NCBI GenBank assembly: GCA_914767715.1 | Contig: OU612066.1 | Coordinates: forward strand, 2,301,001-2,365,000 | Source of the DNA: Membranipora membranacea | Taxonomy: Eukaryota; Bryozoa; Gymnolaemata; Cheilostomatida; Membraniporidae | Length of the DNA: 64,000 nt | Reading direction: 5' to 3' | Part shown: positions 1 to 12,234 of the stretch, in pieces | How the letters are laid out: each line of letters begins with the position of its first letter | Position numbering within the stretch: position 1 is the first letter of the stretch | Translations under genes and position numbers: made by a program | Notes under the pieces: generated by a model | The model's input: the letters and a program-made list of their open reading frames with translations, nothing else | Databases searched by the model: none | What the model was told of the DNA's origin: nothing

Positions 1-707
1 GATCAAGTGTCTTTACGCCTCGCCACCAGTTAGCAGAACCTGCCTTTAGGCTGTTATCTTTGTAGTAAATGATAACTCATTTCAGATCTGGCAATTAGAC
101 GTTCAAGGGTTGAGCGTAGATAGATATAAGTGGGTTTTCCCCAGCTATAAAACAGGCAAAAAATGTTGTTATCTTCTGAACACAACTAGGCAAGGTCAAG
201 TTTAGAACCAATAATTATACTTTTATGGGCAACCAAAGTCATCTCATTAGAAATGTTTTGCACTCAGTGCAAATGAATGCCAATGAAACTCAGAGCCAAT
301 GAAGTACTCATATTCAAGATTCTTCGACAGTAAGATCACGTTTTACATGAAAACACTATTTTTGGCATGCACATTTGTTGGAATGAGAGCTGCTTCCCCT
401 GTCAAGAGAGAAGACAACCTGGACTAATCCCATGTGAAATAACTAATAACCATTTTGTAAGAAATGGATTTTCCAGATTGAAATTGTTTGTGTATTTATG
501 AGTTAGCTTCTCATGGTTAATGAGGCTTTCCTCCCAGCTTGGTTGTTGAAGCAACTCTGAATTCTGATTGGCTGAACATCAGGATATTTAATGTTGGGCA
601 AAGGTCATTAGCTTTCCTTTCCTTTCTTTGCTTCAGACAGGGTAGCACTGTACTCTTGAGTTTAGAGACCAACGCTTATACAGATTATAGACCGATCATC
701 CTCACGA
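1..707. other. No gene seen
   Basis: AT-rich non-coding DNA. I see no convincing exon, RNA gene or repeat before the retrotransposon fragment that starts near 708. Confidence 0.4.
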
Positions 708-1113
708 TCTGCTGACAAGCAACGCCTGTGTAAAATTTTCAAGGACGCTATTAAGTTAGGCATTGAACATCCCGATATTTATACCATGATGGACAATCAG
801 ACACGAACACTGGCCTTACGCTATATTCACGATGAGGATCATTTCATCAATGATTTGTTGAGTAAATGTCCATCTGGCAGATACCGTACAGTAAAACATA
901 GAAGCTCACTGGGGAGAGACTGTTTTCTGCGTCATATCACTCTTATTTTAAACGAAATACTTTTTTAGACAGAGATTTGATTTTTTATTCCAAGTGTCTT
1001 CGCTTTTTCTTGCTGATTCAAAGTGCCAGCAATTACACTGTATTTCGCGACTCATTTTTTCTTTTAATAATGCTGTCAGTGATAGTAATAAAATCCATCC
1101 ATCCATCCATCCA
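708..1113 (+). mobile_element. 5'-truncated non-LTR retrotransposon copy (CR1/L2/jockey-like)
   Basis: From about 708 the sequence matches the reverse complement of the 3' end of the larger element at 48,342-50,285. The last 60 codons (786-968) are the same as the C-terminus of that element's ORF, and both copies share the 3' UTR and end in a short (ATCC)n run at 1,091-1,111. The upstream part of the ORF, the RT domain and the endonuclease are absent, as expected from 5' truncation during target-primed reverse transcription. The near identity of the two copies suggests recent activity of the family. I found no clear target-site duplication. The ORF here is a fragment and not a gene. Confidence 0.85.
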
Positions 1114-2099
1114 TCTGTTTGTGTTTGGAGACTAATCTTGGAGCGTGTGACTAACAATCACCGGAAATTCAAACGGTCACAGCTGGGGTGAATCGGCATT
1201 CACCAACCTGTCGGCGTCCTATTCTGCGCCAAAACTTATATTGCCATGAATGAAATTTGTTCTTTATACCAGAAGTCTATTTCACACATTGCGTAAATAA
1301 AAGTATAAACCAATTTTTAAAGTTGCAGCCATTGGATTGTGTAGCAATAATTGACATGAGAAAAAATAATTTTTCTTGAAAATGGAGAAATATCAAATTA
1401 AGTTTAATTTGTATTGTTATATTAGTATTAATAACATCGACCTCAAAGGATGCTGGGGACTAGAACTACCAAAATGGTGGTTTGAACAAGCAAGCTATAA
1501 AGCATTCCCTAGTCGAAGTCAAATTGATGACTTATGGCCTTGCAGCAAGTATCAGTAAATCGGAGCTATCAGACCTTACAAGGTCAATTGCTGGGACTCT
1601 GGTGATAGCGTTTACCGCTCTGGTAGGCGTAAACAGAACCCTATGTGTCTAACCCATTTTCAGGCGACAGCACAATTATGTTTAATATCTAAAAACCAAC
1701 AGGGTTCAAACAGATTTCGAGTTTGAAAACTGTTATGTGATAGATTCAATAGCTTGTTGTCATCAATTTACTTTTTTGATCGTAGCTCATGTAGAATTGG
1801 GGCAAAAGAAAATTAAAGACTGTGTACAAACTGAGCATATTAAAAGATGATTCATTTATTCATTTAATCCGGACACTCCTGTTTTATCTTTATTAACTGG
1901 CTATGCACAAAATATATACTGTCCATTTCTGCCCATTCAGCTCAGCAAGAATTACATGGACTGAAGGGCAACAGTCAAGGATGGATGGGAACATGATGTA
2001 GAAAAGGTATTAGCTAGCCAACTACGTTTTTATTTGGTAAATTTTTATATAATCGACAGCCAGTTCGGATTTCATGAAAAGCGGAATACAACATCTGCT
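1114..2099. other. No gene seen
   Basis: AT-rich sequence with no ORF or repeat that I can assign. Confidence 0.35.
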
Positions 2100-2790
2100 A
2101 TATCTAGACTAACAGGGAACACTGATGGGACTAATGTTTTGGTTTCTGTATGTTGACACCCTCAACCTACCCTATGATATGACAAAAATATGCAGATGAC
2201 CTCACCTTGATTGGGCATCCAACTATACATCTAGACCTAGAGGATCCCCACTGCCTATAATCTGCTATTGATGACATAGCTCTATGTTGCTCTGATCAAA
2301 ACATGGTTGCAAATTTGAAGCAACCTGCACTGTACGTTCCATCAACAAGCATGCCCTATCAGATACATCAACTGCTCCACCAGTCACACTCAACAGCGAA
2401 CAGAAATCAGCACAGTACCTCACCTCACCTCACCTCGCCTCGCCTCGCCTCGCCTCGCCTCGCCTCACCTCACCTCACCTCAGATTAACAATCGACTTTA
2501 ACCGGACATTTAGTCAACACATCAATATTGTGGGAGAAAAAGTGAGACCGCTAACTTATGTGCTCACCAATCTCAAGCACTCAGGGCTGCCAAAAGATCT
2601 CCTAGTGCGATTCTACACAGGCTGCATTAGACCTAAAATGACATATGGCTGCCCTGCGTGATACCCTATGCTCAGTTCAATATCAAAAGAGCAGCTTTTA
2701 TCGCTTGAGAAATTGGCACTCAAAATAATCAGTCCGGCATCAGGTGATTACCATGACATAGTATCCGTCTAGGAACTCACATTACTGGAT
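2100..2790 (+). pseudogene. Decayed reverse transcriptase of a non-LTR retrotransposon
   Basis: Translation in shifting frames gives RT landmarks: QGT-x-x-G followed by an LYVD segment near 2,105-2,160, then KYADDLTLIG around 2,185-2,215 (catalytic YADD box). After 2,490 comes the thumb/C-terminal pattern of jockey/CR1-like elements (FNRTFSQHI, LTNLKHSGLPKDLL, SLEKLALKII). Several frameshifts and stops are present, and a pentanucleotide array (2,417-2,484) sits between the palm and the C-terminal part. No endonuclease is seen. It is an old, inactive fragment. Confidence 0.75.
2417..2484. repeat. Pentanucleotide array (CCTCA/CCTCG)n
   Basis: About 13 units of 5 bp. The array begins and ends with CCTCA units and has a central block of CCTCG units. 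It lies within the decayed RT at 2,100-2,790 and interrupts its coding frame. Confidence 0.9.
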
Positions 2791-3795
2791 GACTATATCG
2801 ACCAGCAATGCAGGGGGTACATAGACAATATCAAAATGCCTGATCCTTCCTTGCATAAGCTGCTACCCAAACCGCAATACGAATCTCGCTTTGACCCCAA
2901 AAAGCCATTCAGAACATGGCCATAAATTATAATATTGAAAAAATGTCTACTGATTGTTTGATATGTTAGATTGACAAACACCAGACCTGGCAGTGATACC
3001 AGTACCAAATGGCCCATCACTGTTGGCTGATGAAATTTTGTTCTCTGCATGAGCAATGAGCCTTGTTCATGGTTGCCCTCATGCTTTTTGTAGTATTATC
3101 ATCTTTCTGAGGCTTTTTCAGATTGCAGATTTAACACTGCACCATGCATAATTTTTCCAATATGTCAAAATAATTCCACATGTCTGATGATTTAGAGGGC
3201 ATGATAGATAACCAATATATTCTTCAACTCTAACTGCATAGTTACAGTATTTATGTCTTGTATCTTTCTGATGCTGAGGTCAATGATGCAGCACCATCGA
3301 AATAGGCAAAGACCCTATTCTATGAATACAAACTGACAATATCATCCCGAAACACAAACAAGTTTTAGCAAGATTAGCAATGACTATGAGAATTTATAAT
3401 CTTTGAGATTAGTTAGCAAGTGAATTGAAGTGTGATAAGGTATTGTGTGAATGAGAAGAGGAATCGTAAAAACCGTATGTCGGGTCATAGTAACTGGGCC
3501 AACCATTACACATGAATTGATTATGTGCAATCGACTTCAGCTGTCACCTTATTAAATCGCGATTATGAGGTGTGATTGATTAGGTATTCCCGATACACAT
3601 CGAATCGTGACGGCGCTACTGTCACATGCTAACCAGGACATCATATCTGACAAACAATAGACTTTTCATTCTTTTAAAAATTATATTTACCGAATTTTTA
3701 AAACACGATATTTTTTTATTTGTTTATATTTATGTAACATGACTTTTAAAGGTTTAACACTCTGTGTGAAAATCAATAGTCAGAATAAAGATAAT
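2791..3795. other. No gene seen
   Basis: Unassigned AT-rich DNA between two RT fragments. It ends in a short (AATA)-like run at about 3,785-3,802. Confidence 0.35.
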
Positions 3796-3799
3796 AATA

Positions 3800-4290
3800 A
3801 TAATGGAGCACCTGCATGACAGTTTTAATAACAGTAAAATTATTCAAGGAATATTCTTAGACTTCAGCAAGGCTTCTGACACCATCAACCATGATAATTT
3901 AATTAAAAAGTTGCCTTTTTATAATTTTACAAATGATGTATGTGACATGCTGAAATCTTATTTAGAAAATGGAAAAAAATTTGTCAAAATCACCGATCAT
4001 TCCAGTACAATAAAAAAGGTCGATATAGGAGTTCCTCAGGGATCCGTATAAGGTCCAATTTTATATCTAATATTTATCAATGATTTGGTTATATCCGTGC
4101 CAATGTTAAAATATGTTCTCTTTGCCGACGACACAAATATATTACATTTTCCAATGATAACAAAATTAAAAAAAACCATAAAATTAAACAATGGTTCTTG
4201 AGTAATAAATCGATTTTAAACTATTCATAAACATTCCAGGTAATTTTTAAATCTAAGAATAAACAAATTTTAGATCCTGAACAGTACCAT
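3800..4290 (+). pseudogene. Decayed reverse transcriptase of a non-LTR retrotransposon
   Basis: An open stretch to 4,051 carries the RT palm signature GIFLDFSKASDTINHDNL (FLDFSKAFDT-like) and ends in VPQGSV followed by a stop. Past the stop the frame continues with GPILYLIFINDL and the catalytic FADDTN near 4,120. The rest is rich in stops. The order (FLDFSKA, PQGS, FADD) is that of jockey/CR1-type elements. Only the palm is left, with no endonuclease and no clear 3' tail, so the fragment is dead. It differs in sequence from the RT at 48.3-50.3 kb and is probably another family. Confidence 0.8.
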
Positions 4291-4436
4291 ATTAAACTTG
4301 ATAATTATAATTATTGGTAACAATCAATAATATAAGTGCTGATTTTGTGTGCACAAAACCATCCCTACAGTTGAGCCGGTACGCATTCCTTACAATCATC
4401 ATGAATTCTTTTTTGGAACGAATATTTGTATGCCTT

Positions 4437-4710
4437 AATTGGCAATTGGAGTTGACCAAATGTTATTGGCAAATTGTGATTGACAAAAAGAAATTGGCAA
4501 AATGAGATTGGCAAAATGTCTTTGACAAAATATGATGGGCAAAATGAGATTGGCAAAATGAAATTGGCGAAATGTCTTTGGCAAAATGAGATTGGCAAAA
4601 CATCTTTGGCAAAATGTGATTGGAAAAATGAGACTGGTGAAATTTTCTTTCGCAAAATTTGATTGGCGAATTGTGGTTGGCAAGACATAGCATTGGTGAA
4701 ATGTAGCGGA
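4437..4710. repeat. 14-bp tandem repeat array
   Basis: About 19 degenerate units of 14 bp with consensus TTGGCAAAATGAGA. Variation is mainly in the last three bases of each unit (AGA, TCT, TGA, AAA). As 14 is not a multiple of 3, the array opens overlapping ORFs in several frames on both strands. Those low-complexity ORFs (for example 4,365-4,751 minus) are by-products and not genes. Confidence 0.9.
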
Positions 4711-7700
4711 TTCGTAGGTATGGTAGGTATTTCTGCATGAGATATTGCCATTTATATGATTATATTATATTTTATCATTCCAATGCATTAATTTATACAT
4801 CAAATTACATACTTATGAGCATTCCAAACCGGTCTGGTTTGAACTGAGATTGACAAAACAAGTCGCTGATCTACCATTGCATTTTTGAACCATGGGTAGG
4901 GTTCACCGAAAATAGCCTGCTGTCAGGCAGAGAACTCAAACAAGCAACAAAAAGCATGATGCGACAACTCAGCTCGATCTAGACTGAATGGAGATATGGT
5001 GGCTGTTTTTTGCAGTTGGCCAGTGTTTAATTTATTTTGTTAAAATCCTTGTGTGGATAATAGATTGAGGAATGAAGTGATGATTAGCTGGCTACTAAGG
5101 GTAGAAGGCTGAGTGGGATCATGCTTTTAATACTCAAATTAAAGTAGTTCACTCCCTGCAGGGTCAAAAATCAAAGTGAATCTGAGATAGATCTAGTATT
5201 GCACACATAGGCTTAAAAACCTTTGCCCTTGCATAAAAGGTAGGCAGAGCAAGATAGGAGATAGTAGTCAACCCACTGGCTGTATCCAAAAACCTTTGTT
5301 TTGTTTGATTTTATAGCAGCTTTATTGAACCAGTTGAAACCTTACCATATATATCTATGATCAATTACATATTTCTCAACATCGACCTCCGATGAGAGAC
5401 ATTTATACACTCAAAACCTACTAAAAATAATTTTTTTGACAACACCGTAATTGTTTCCACATCAAAATCTGAGATCTTTAGAGAAATCTTTTTTTCTTAA
5501 CAAAATGCTTTTTGACCACTACATACAGACTTTCTTGCACTTTCTTATTATATTTCATTCGTGTTTCTTTTCCAGTATTTTCCAATTAAATCAGAGCATT
5601 GTTGAAATGAATTGATGTCAATAAAAGCATTAAGAACTGTTATAAGCCGTTCAGGCAATTTGTTTAAGAGATAATTTCTGAATTTGCTGAAGATTTATGG
5701 AAGCATGGAATAAATAGTAAATCAATTTGTCTGAATGTAATCTTTTTTTGTATTAGGTTTCTGCAATAATAACTAAATGATATTGATAAAATTATTTCAA
5801 TAATGATAAAAAAAAAGATAGCGGTGTAGTATGTTAGTCTATGCATGAGAACCAACACTATATTGGCGACCACCTGATGGAAGGAATTAATTGGTTGCCC
5901 AGAAAACCAAAGGGGAACCCAAACCACCGATGCCACCTACTCGCCACGCTCCCACAATTTCCCCGCCAGCCGAACATGCAGACGGGAAGGCTCACCCCCT
6001 CCTACTCCATAAGTTAGCTGTCATACGCCCTCTTCCATGATATATGTGCGTAGCACTATCAGGACTTGATTAAGTCTAAATGTGTTTCTATCAAGGCTCA
6101 TTAATCCGACAATGAATGACGAAGTGTGCTCTCAGCCAGGTCCTCGGCGCACTTGAGATCTTGCGATTCCAGCATTCAAGCTTTTCTAGGGCTGGAGGTC
6201 GGTCATACACTTCATCAACTAAAAACCTGACTTTTGTGGTTCCATCAGCCACATATCTGCCCATTTGAGCTAGCGATGCTCAAAAGACTCTCAACAAGTT
6301 TGCCTGCCTTGTTGGTCATGATCAAAAGCTTGTGTTTAGTGGTGCTCCTCCTCAATCTTTGACACTATGACATCCATCTCCCGTCTAACCTTTGGGCTTT
6401 CTTTCTAGCCAATACCATGACGCGCGGTTGTCCCAAAATCTCACTGATTCAAAGTCCAGATGTTGCCAGTGTCTGTGACAAGCCACATTTGACCAGTATC
6501 AAGTGTTGGAGCCTGATCCTTAACCATCTGGTTCGGTCATCCAGTCTCGTTCTGACATTTTGCACTCTTCCTCAAGTAGTTTCATAGGCATTGAAGGAGT
6601 GGGCTAACCTGCATACCGTGGTCTAGCATTTAACCACCACAAAATTCTAGTTGTTAATGCAAAGCTATGAGAATTTAGGTTTTGTATTAACCAGACAGAC
6701 CGCTATTTATACAGACCCAGCCCTTAATAAGTTGTGTTCCAGCTAGCTTCTACGAAACCTGTTTGTGATTGGCAAATTGTACCATCTACCATGGATGCTC
6801 ATACCAAAGCCAGGGCAAGTAATTGAACTTTCATTGAAAAGCTGTAGTTAACATCCCAAAGATTATAATGAATCTCAATCACTAAATTAGCAAGTTTCTC
6901 CTCCATTTGATATTAAGCAAATTACTCAAAATTGTTTCGTATTCCTGGCCCTTAAAGACACTGGTTTAACTTACTTCATCTTTTCAATATGTTATGATGT
7001 ATATATTGTGTGAAAATGATCTGACCTTTTTATTTAATTCAATCAAACTTTTCTCAAATGATCTTTGATAAGATATACAAAACAAAGTGTTTAATCCTCA
7101 TACAGTAGTTGACTTTTAGTTGTCAGTTCCCTAAGAGCTGATGCAGCTCTGATCTTCAGCGCTTTTAAAGCAGCTATATCATGTCAGCAGATTGACGTTT
7201 TTTTGCGTTATTACCACAGACCATAACAAAACTGTGCATCCTTTTTTCAGAAAAAGATTACATTCTGCGCATGCTCAGCTCTGGGCATGAGCTGATCTCT
7301 GCAAAATTGAGCCTCGGAATTCCGAAGCCATCTGATTGGCTACCTGCTCTGGTGGTATGCTCTTCAATGCGTGCGGAATTAATATTGATAGTTATTCTCT
7401 CTTGTAACTATTAGCTAATTTTGATTGGCAGTTCATGCAGGGGCTATCCCATTCTCCCTGACCAAATTTTCTCTCAGAACCTAGACTAAACTCATTGTTC
7501 TTGCACATGCGCAATTTAAAGTCACGCATGATTTATACTTAGCCTTACGACATCTACTTTGTGGTAACTACAGCCTAGTTTATCAGTGATCTACATGCCC
7601 AGTCAGATCACGAGAGTCAGTATGAAAAGATTATACAATAAATTGCAATGAGAATCAGGTGAACAAATCAGATGTCTTAGTTACCAAAGAAACCATAGGA

Positions 7701-7722
7701 TAATGTATGAGTTTTGCTGTCT
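4711..7722. other. No gene recognised
   Basis: About 3 kb without a convincing exon. The part from 5,920 to 6,720 is richer in G+C than its surroundings and may be an old insertion. Its minus strand has short open stretches that I cannot assign. Confidence 0.35.
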
Positions 7723-8544
7723 CATAGTTATAGTGATGGCAAATTGTCAGATTTTGGCGAGACGGGACGAGACCGAGACAGCAAGAAAATTCGGGACGAG
7801 ACCGGGACGAGACCGGGACGACACCGAGACATATATCGACAAAACATTCTTCAGATATCACAATTTAAAAGAATGGTGGATATTCATTCACTATCACTAG
7901 TGCAATCAGCTTATAGTACATTTGATTCAAGTTGTAACTTATCATCTATAGCAATGAGGAATTATGTTGAGACCAAGTTTCATCAAATTCTGTCAAGTAT
8001 TTATTACAAATTTCCACTAATTCTTGCTAATTAAATTTCCTAACATCAGCCTGCCACACATGATTGTCATTGCCCAAACTCGTACTCATGATTTATGGGT
8101 GTAATCCTACTGTATCCTCCTCAGCCAATCTAAACCATAGGCCTATAGTGATAACTAAATACTATTACTAAATAGTTAAACCAAGGAGAAGCTGCTTCTT
8201 CTTGTTTATTATACCAACCAGTCCAGTGATTCAGCTTCTGGATATGCTTAGGCTCAACTATCTCCTCTTATTTATACAATTTGATACCCCATTAGTCATT
8301 GTATCTCTTCTCCCTCTTGCCCCAGGTCCGAATCAATGTGAAAGCTCGACATTGATCATCCATTCCATCTTTTTAACTGAAGTTGTTTACATAGATATGG
8401 CCTTATCAATCAAAACAGACAGCCAATCAATCAAATCTGACAGCCAATCAGATAACATTTCCGTTTAATAATCACAGCAAAAGCATGACTAATAACTATC
8501 TTTCCATCATATCAAAGTCTGAATTTCCTCTGACATCATATAAT

Positions 8545-8612
8545 AACTGTGGCGTAAGAGCGTGGACTGCTGATCCCTAGGTCACTGGTTCGAGTCTGGG
8601 TGAAGATAATCA
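8545..8612 (+). repeat. tRNA-derived (SINE-like) module inside the hAT element
   Basis: A box-A-like TGGCGTAAGAGCG at about 8,550 is followed about 40 bp later by GGTTCGAGTCT, a good box B. The flanking bases do not form an acceptor stem, so this is a tRNA-derived repeat and not a tRNA gene. Confidence 0.5.
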
Positions 8613-9158
8613 CAGGCAAAAAAGGTCTATATGTATTTTTTTCAAAATTTCCTTTTCTTTGTTATTCAAATTAAGCTATTTTTTGGCTTTCTAACGCTAT
8701 CAAAAACTCTCTGAAACTCCTACCAGAAATTGGAAAAAAACCTGTTTGAAATTTCTTTTGTCTACAAATAGCCTGAAAGCTTCGAGCAAAAACGGTCTAT
8801 AAGTTTTTTTTTTCTCAATGACAATGAAAGCCATGCTCAATTGACCGTGAATGCATTCATTTGAACAATGCAATTACGATTCTTATGACTGCGCTTGCTA
8901 ACAATGACTCGTTTTGAATGACAATTGATGCTGATAGACCGTTTTTGCCCGAAGAAATAGCCAAATCTGAATTTTGTTGCGATATCTTTTGAACCGCTTG
9001 TTTGATCATTAATTAATTAACGCCAAATGAATCGTCTTAATTTTTCACATATAAAAGTATATTTGTAATAATTTTAATGTTAATTAGAAAATTAGAAATT
9101 TGGAAAACGTGTTTTACCAGGAATATTTTAATCTGCAGATAGCCCGTTTTTGCCTGTG
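8612..9158. repeat. Nested inverted repeats with (C)GGTCTAT ... ATAGACCG motif
   Basis: Four related sites occur in two orientations: CAGGCAAAAAAGGTCTAT near 8,613 and GAGCAAAAACGGTCTAT near 8,783 face their complements ATAGACCGTTTTTGCCCG near 8,935 and ATAGCCCGTTTTTGCCTG near 9,139. The outer pair spans about 545 bp and could be the ends of a MITE inserted in the hAT element. I could not find a target-site duplication. Confidence 0.6.
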
Positions 9159-9316
9159 AAAAAAAAACATGTTGACCAGCTACCACCATTTACAATGCAA
9201 ATAGTCCCGACCTGTAATAAGAGTTGTCTGTCTCGACGGGACGAGATACTGTCCCGAGGAGACAAGTCCCGCGAGACCGGGAATTGTCCCGTCTCGTTGC
9301 CATCACTACATAGTTA

Positions 9317-10312
9317 TCTCATTCATTGCTGCAGCGGATGTCAGCAATTTAGACAATTTCCATCCTTTGTAAAATGCCCCTCAGACAATTTAGTGGTCAA
9401 GATCAAAGTTCCGTCAGGAGCTGATTTAGATTTTACCCTATCACATAGAACACTTGCGACAACCAGCAAATCAAAATTGATTTTGCTATCCATTATTGCG
9501 CAATCTTTAACCTCTCTCTCCATCCTTCAAAACAAGCTTGATTAACCTGTACCTCTAAAACCTATAAACTATTATCACTTTGTAAAATCTATCTGTTTGT
9601 AGCGCGAGAAGGAGCTGAAGTTGAATGAGTTTGAGATTTTTGTCACTTTGTGGTTACATCAAATACTAAATTGAGCAACTTATAAACGACTTCAGCTCTC
9701 CTTCCCTCTTGGAACTCTCAAAGAGGACCAGGGAGCTTTGGGATCCATTTGTTCTTGTCAATTAGGTTTTGCACTTCTCGGGTGAGCATAACTAAATCTA
9801 AATTTGAAGAGGTGGACTACTGTTTTTATATTACACTGGAAATAGTACAGGATGATATTTGTTCTGTGATTAGCCTACCTGATCCTAATTCAGGTGTAGA
9901 TTGTAACTCAACTTATATTTATACCAATATGATGAGAAGAATAATATACGGTTGGATAAGGTCAGGAAGCTGTTTGCAGCAAAGATGATTGAGCTAAAGT
10001 CCAAGTGTGATGAGGAGACAAAACTTAAGTTTTGTAAAACAGTCCACTTTGAAGAACTAGAGCAGATCACAGTGAACAGACAAGTAGAGGAGCTGAAAAA
10101 GATGACCAATATCAAGTCAAAATGGATGAAATATCATCGTCGATACTGGGTGTATTTTATTGTTCACATAAATTATTGTTTAATTAAAATTGGTTCAGAT
10201 TCAGGAAAAGGAAGGATAAAATAACAGTTTTAATAAGAGAAAACACAACAAGTGAGACACTCAATACGCTGCAAGTGCAGACATAATATGTTACTTGCAG
10301 ATACAAATGGAC
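9317..10312. other. No gene recognised
   Basis: The plus-strand open stretch at 9,952-10,224 is lysine- and glutamate-rich, without a recognisable domain. It may be chance or an exon scrap. Confidence 0.3.
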
Positions 10313-10765
10313 TCACGGCATGCATATCTCATCATACTTTTGCATTGTGCTTCTTATATTGTGCAGTTGAGGTCTATTAAGGTGGACTGATAGGCTCCTC
10401 ATTTGTCTGAACTTCTGTATTAGGAGCTGAAACTTGTTTGGGCGAGTTGTACTGGATGAGAGTTCCTGTGACTTCAATTCTTGTATACAAAGAGCAGACA
10501 ACTTTGAGCCTATTCTGGCCCCTTCATCTGAAAAGTCTACATACCTTAATTTTAAACATTGCGCTGTAATAAGAAACCCAGTGTAGGATCTATTGACTAA
10601 GAACACCGTGTCAGCCAAATCTGCTGCAAATAATTTTAATAGATACGAAAAAAAGACAAGATGCTCGATAGTTGATGGAAAAAGTTCTGCTGTGATAGTG
10701 AACTGGTGGGTTTTGTGAGATATTTTGGTTGACACTCCTTGACTAGTATTATGATTCATTGACAT
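10313..10765 (-). CDS. Unrecognised ORF, about 150 residues
   Basis: Apart from the recognised genes and repeats, this is one of the longest unbroken ORFs in the window. The first ATG is at 10,765 and the stop at 10,313. The predicted protein has a moderately hydrophobic middle (about residues 35-60) and no signal peptide or motif that I recognise. No neighbouring exon, poly-A signal or splice site supports it clearly. It could be a terminal exon, a transposon remnant or a chance ORF. Confidence 0.25.
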   Translation of the reverse strand: MSMNHNTSQGVSTKISHKTHQFTITAELFPSTIEHLVFFSYLLKLFAADLADTVFLVNRSYTGFLITAQCLKLRYVDFSDEGARIGSKLSALCIQELKSQELSSSTTRPNKFQLLIQKFRQMRSLSVHLNRPQLHNIRSTMQKYDEICMP

Positions 10766-11494
10766 CAAAAAGCAGTGAATTTTTAATAAGAACCCATCAA
10801 GTTTTTGTTTTTAAGGTTGCCTTTCTGATATTATTTTTCCTTATGATGCTATACACATAAATGAATCAGACGCGGGGGAGCAGAGATCGTCTTACTGGAT
10901 AATGTAATTTGTTCCCAGGAAATTATGATTGCTGGAAATGTACCTTTACTTTGGTGTGGTGGGGTGGGGTTTCTGTTGATAGCGTTGTATTTCTTCTGTT
11001 TCAATATTGCCAATATTTTTAACAACATTTTGGTTAATCAAAATTTAATTGCATAGTAGGACATATATTATATGCATCAGTACTCATTATTAAATTCATC
11101 AAACAATAAAATATTGGCTCAAGTATCCCCAAAGCACACCGATGATTCGGAGTCATATACTCAGTTGGTACATAACTGTCTCTTACTAAAGTATCATTAC
11201 CTCTCAAAACAAAAAAGGTGTCAACAAGTTCTGGTGATAGTTACACCTTGTTTACAAACTGTTATAAGGTATAATCATCTGCAAGAATATCCCACATTAC
11301 AAATATCCAAGGCAAGTGACAACCCCCTCAGTCGGGTTATGCCATTTAAAAAAAAACACATATTGACAAACTCTTTGGGATAAACCATCTTAAACATGAC
11401 CCAAGGCATTAACAACCTATTGCAAGGTTATGCCTCTTTTGAAAGCCATACAAGGCATTAAAAATTCTCCAATTTGAGAATACGACAATCTACC

Positions 11495-11680
11495 AGAGGT
11501 GCGGCGGACGGGATTCCCGTCCATTCGTGTCCGTCCCTTTTTGGAGACAGTTGGACAGACTGGATGGACAGTTTTGCTGGATGGGCATGGATGGACGGAC
11601 AAATATTTTGATGGACAGGCAGAAAGATTCTGGACGAACAATTTCTGCCGGTTGGGCATGGACGGACGGACAATTCATTC
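11495..11680. repeat. GGAC/GTCC-rich block
   Basis: Dense repeats of GGACGGACA and ATGGACGG, preceded by a small inverted unit GACGGGATTCCCGTC near 11,508. A related block lies at 12,836-13,000. ORFs on both strands here follow from the repeat. Confidence 0.75.
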
Positions 11681-12204
11681 AGTTCAATCAGAAGCCTTTA
11701 CCAACTGGCTCTTAGTGAGCTTACATTGTTGTAAGCATGGCGACTAGTTGACATTATGCCTTATATATAATATATAGGATTATGATAACCCAACACCTGA
11801 CAACATTCATCAATAATTGGTGCATACACATTCTGTTGCATAGCCAGTCAGCTGGTATATGTATGGTTGATTAGGCAATATAAGATGTTAATTTTTACTT
11901 ATTGAGTGAATTTCATAGCATTTGATAATGTCAGTGGTCACAATAGCACAATCCACATTGAAATATTTCCCCCTGGGTTTGAAGATTTTACCCAGCACAT
12001 ACAATCGTTTAGCTTAATCAAAGAAGAGATATGCTCAGTGATGCACTGTATGGATGGTATGGATGATTTTAGTATCAGCAGTCAAAACAATAAACCTTTA
12101 GTTGATGAAATATGATATAATATAATGAGGTTGAGGTGGGTTATTGTATTTGGGGAATTAAGCTTGAAAGATTTATGACACTGGCAGACAGGACTGTGTG
12201 TGTT

Positions 12205-12234
12205 CAATGAACTCCCTCTTCAGGGAGTTCATTG
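12205..12234. repeat. Perfect 13-bp hairpin
   Basis: CAATGAACTCCCT, loop CTTC, then AGGGAGTTCATTG. The stem is perfect with a four-base loop. I see no promoter or gene context that explains it. Confidence 0.8.

Larger units (their letters stand above)
7723..9316. mobile_element. Non-autonomous hAT-type element with 8-bp target-site duplications
   Basis: The ends are inverted: TAGTGATGGCAA at 7,731 and its complement TTGCCATCACTA ending at 9,308. Both ends carry subterminal GAGACGGGACGAGAC-like sequence. The element (7,731-9,308) is flanked by perfect 8-bp direct repeats CATAGTTA at 7,723-7,730 and 9,309-9,316. An 8-bp duplication and a TAGNG-type terminus are the established signature of hAT transposons. 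No transposase ORF is inside, so it would need a transposase from elsewhere. It carries a tRNA-like module (8,545-8,612) and further inverted repeats (8,612-9,158). The GGGACGAGACC motif is repeated 3-4 times at 7,765-7,830. Confidence 0.85.

Noticed and set aside
786-968. Short ORF as an independent gene
   Set aside because: It is identical to the C-terminus of the non-LTR element ORF at 48,499-49,239 (minus) and lies in a 5'-truncated copy of it.
4365-4751. Minus-strand ORF of 128 residues
   Set aside because: Produced by the 14-bp tandem array. Three frames are open at once and the protein is a repeat of the same few residues.
5920-6720. A protein gene on the minus strand
   Set aside because: Short open pieces are separated by stops in every frame, and no family motif is visible.
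11417-11747. Overlapping ORFs on both strands
   Set aside because: All arise from the GGAC-rich repeat. None has splice or motif support.
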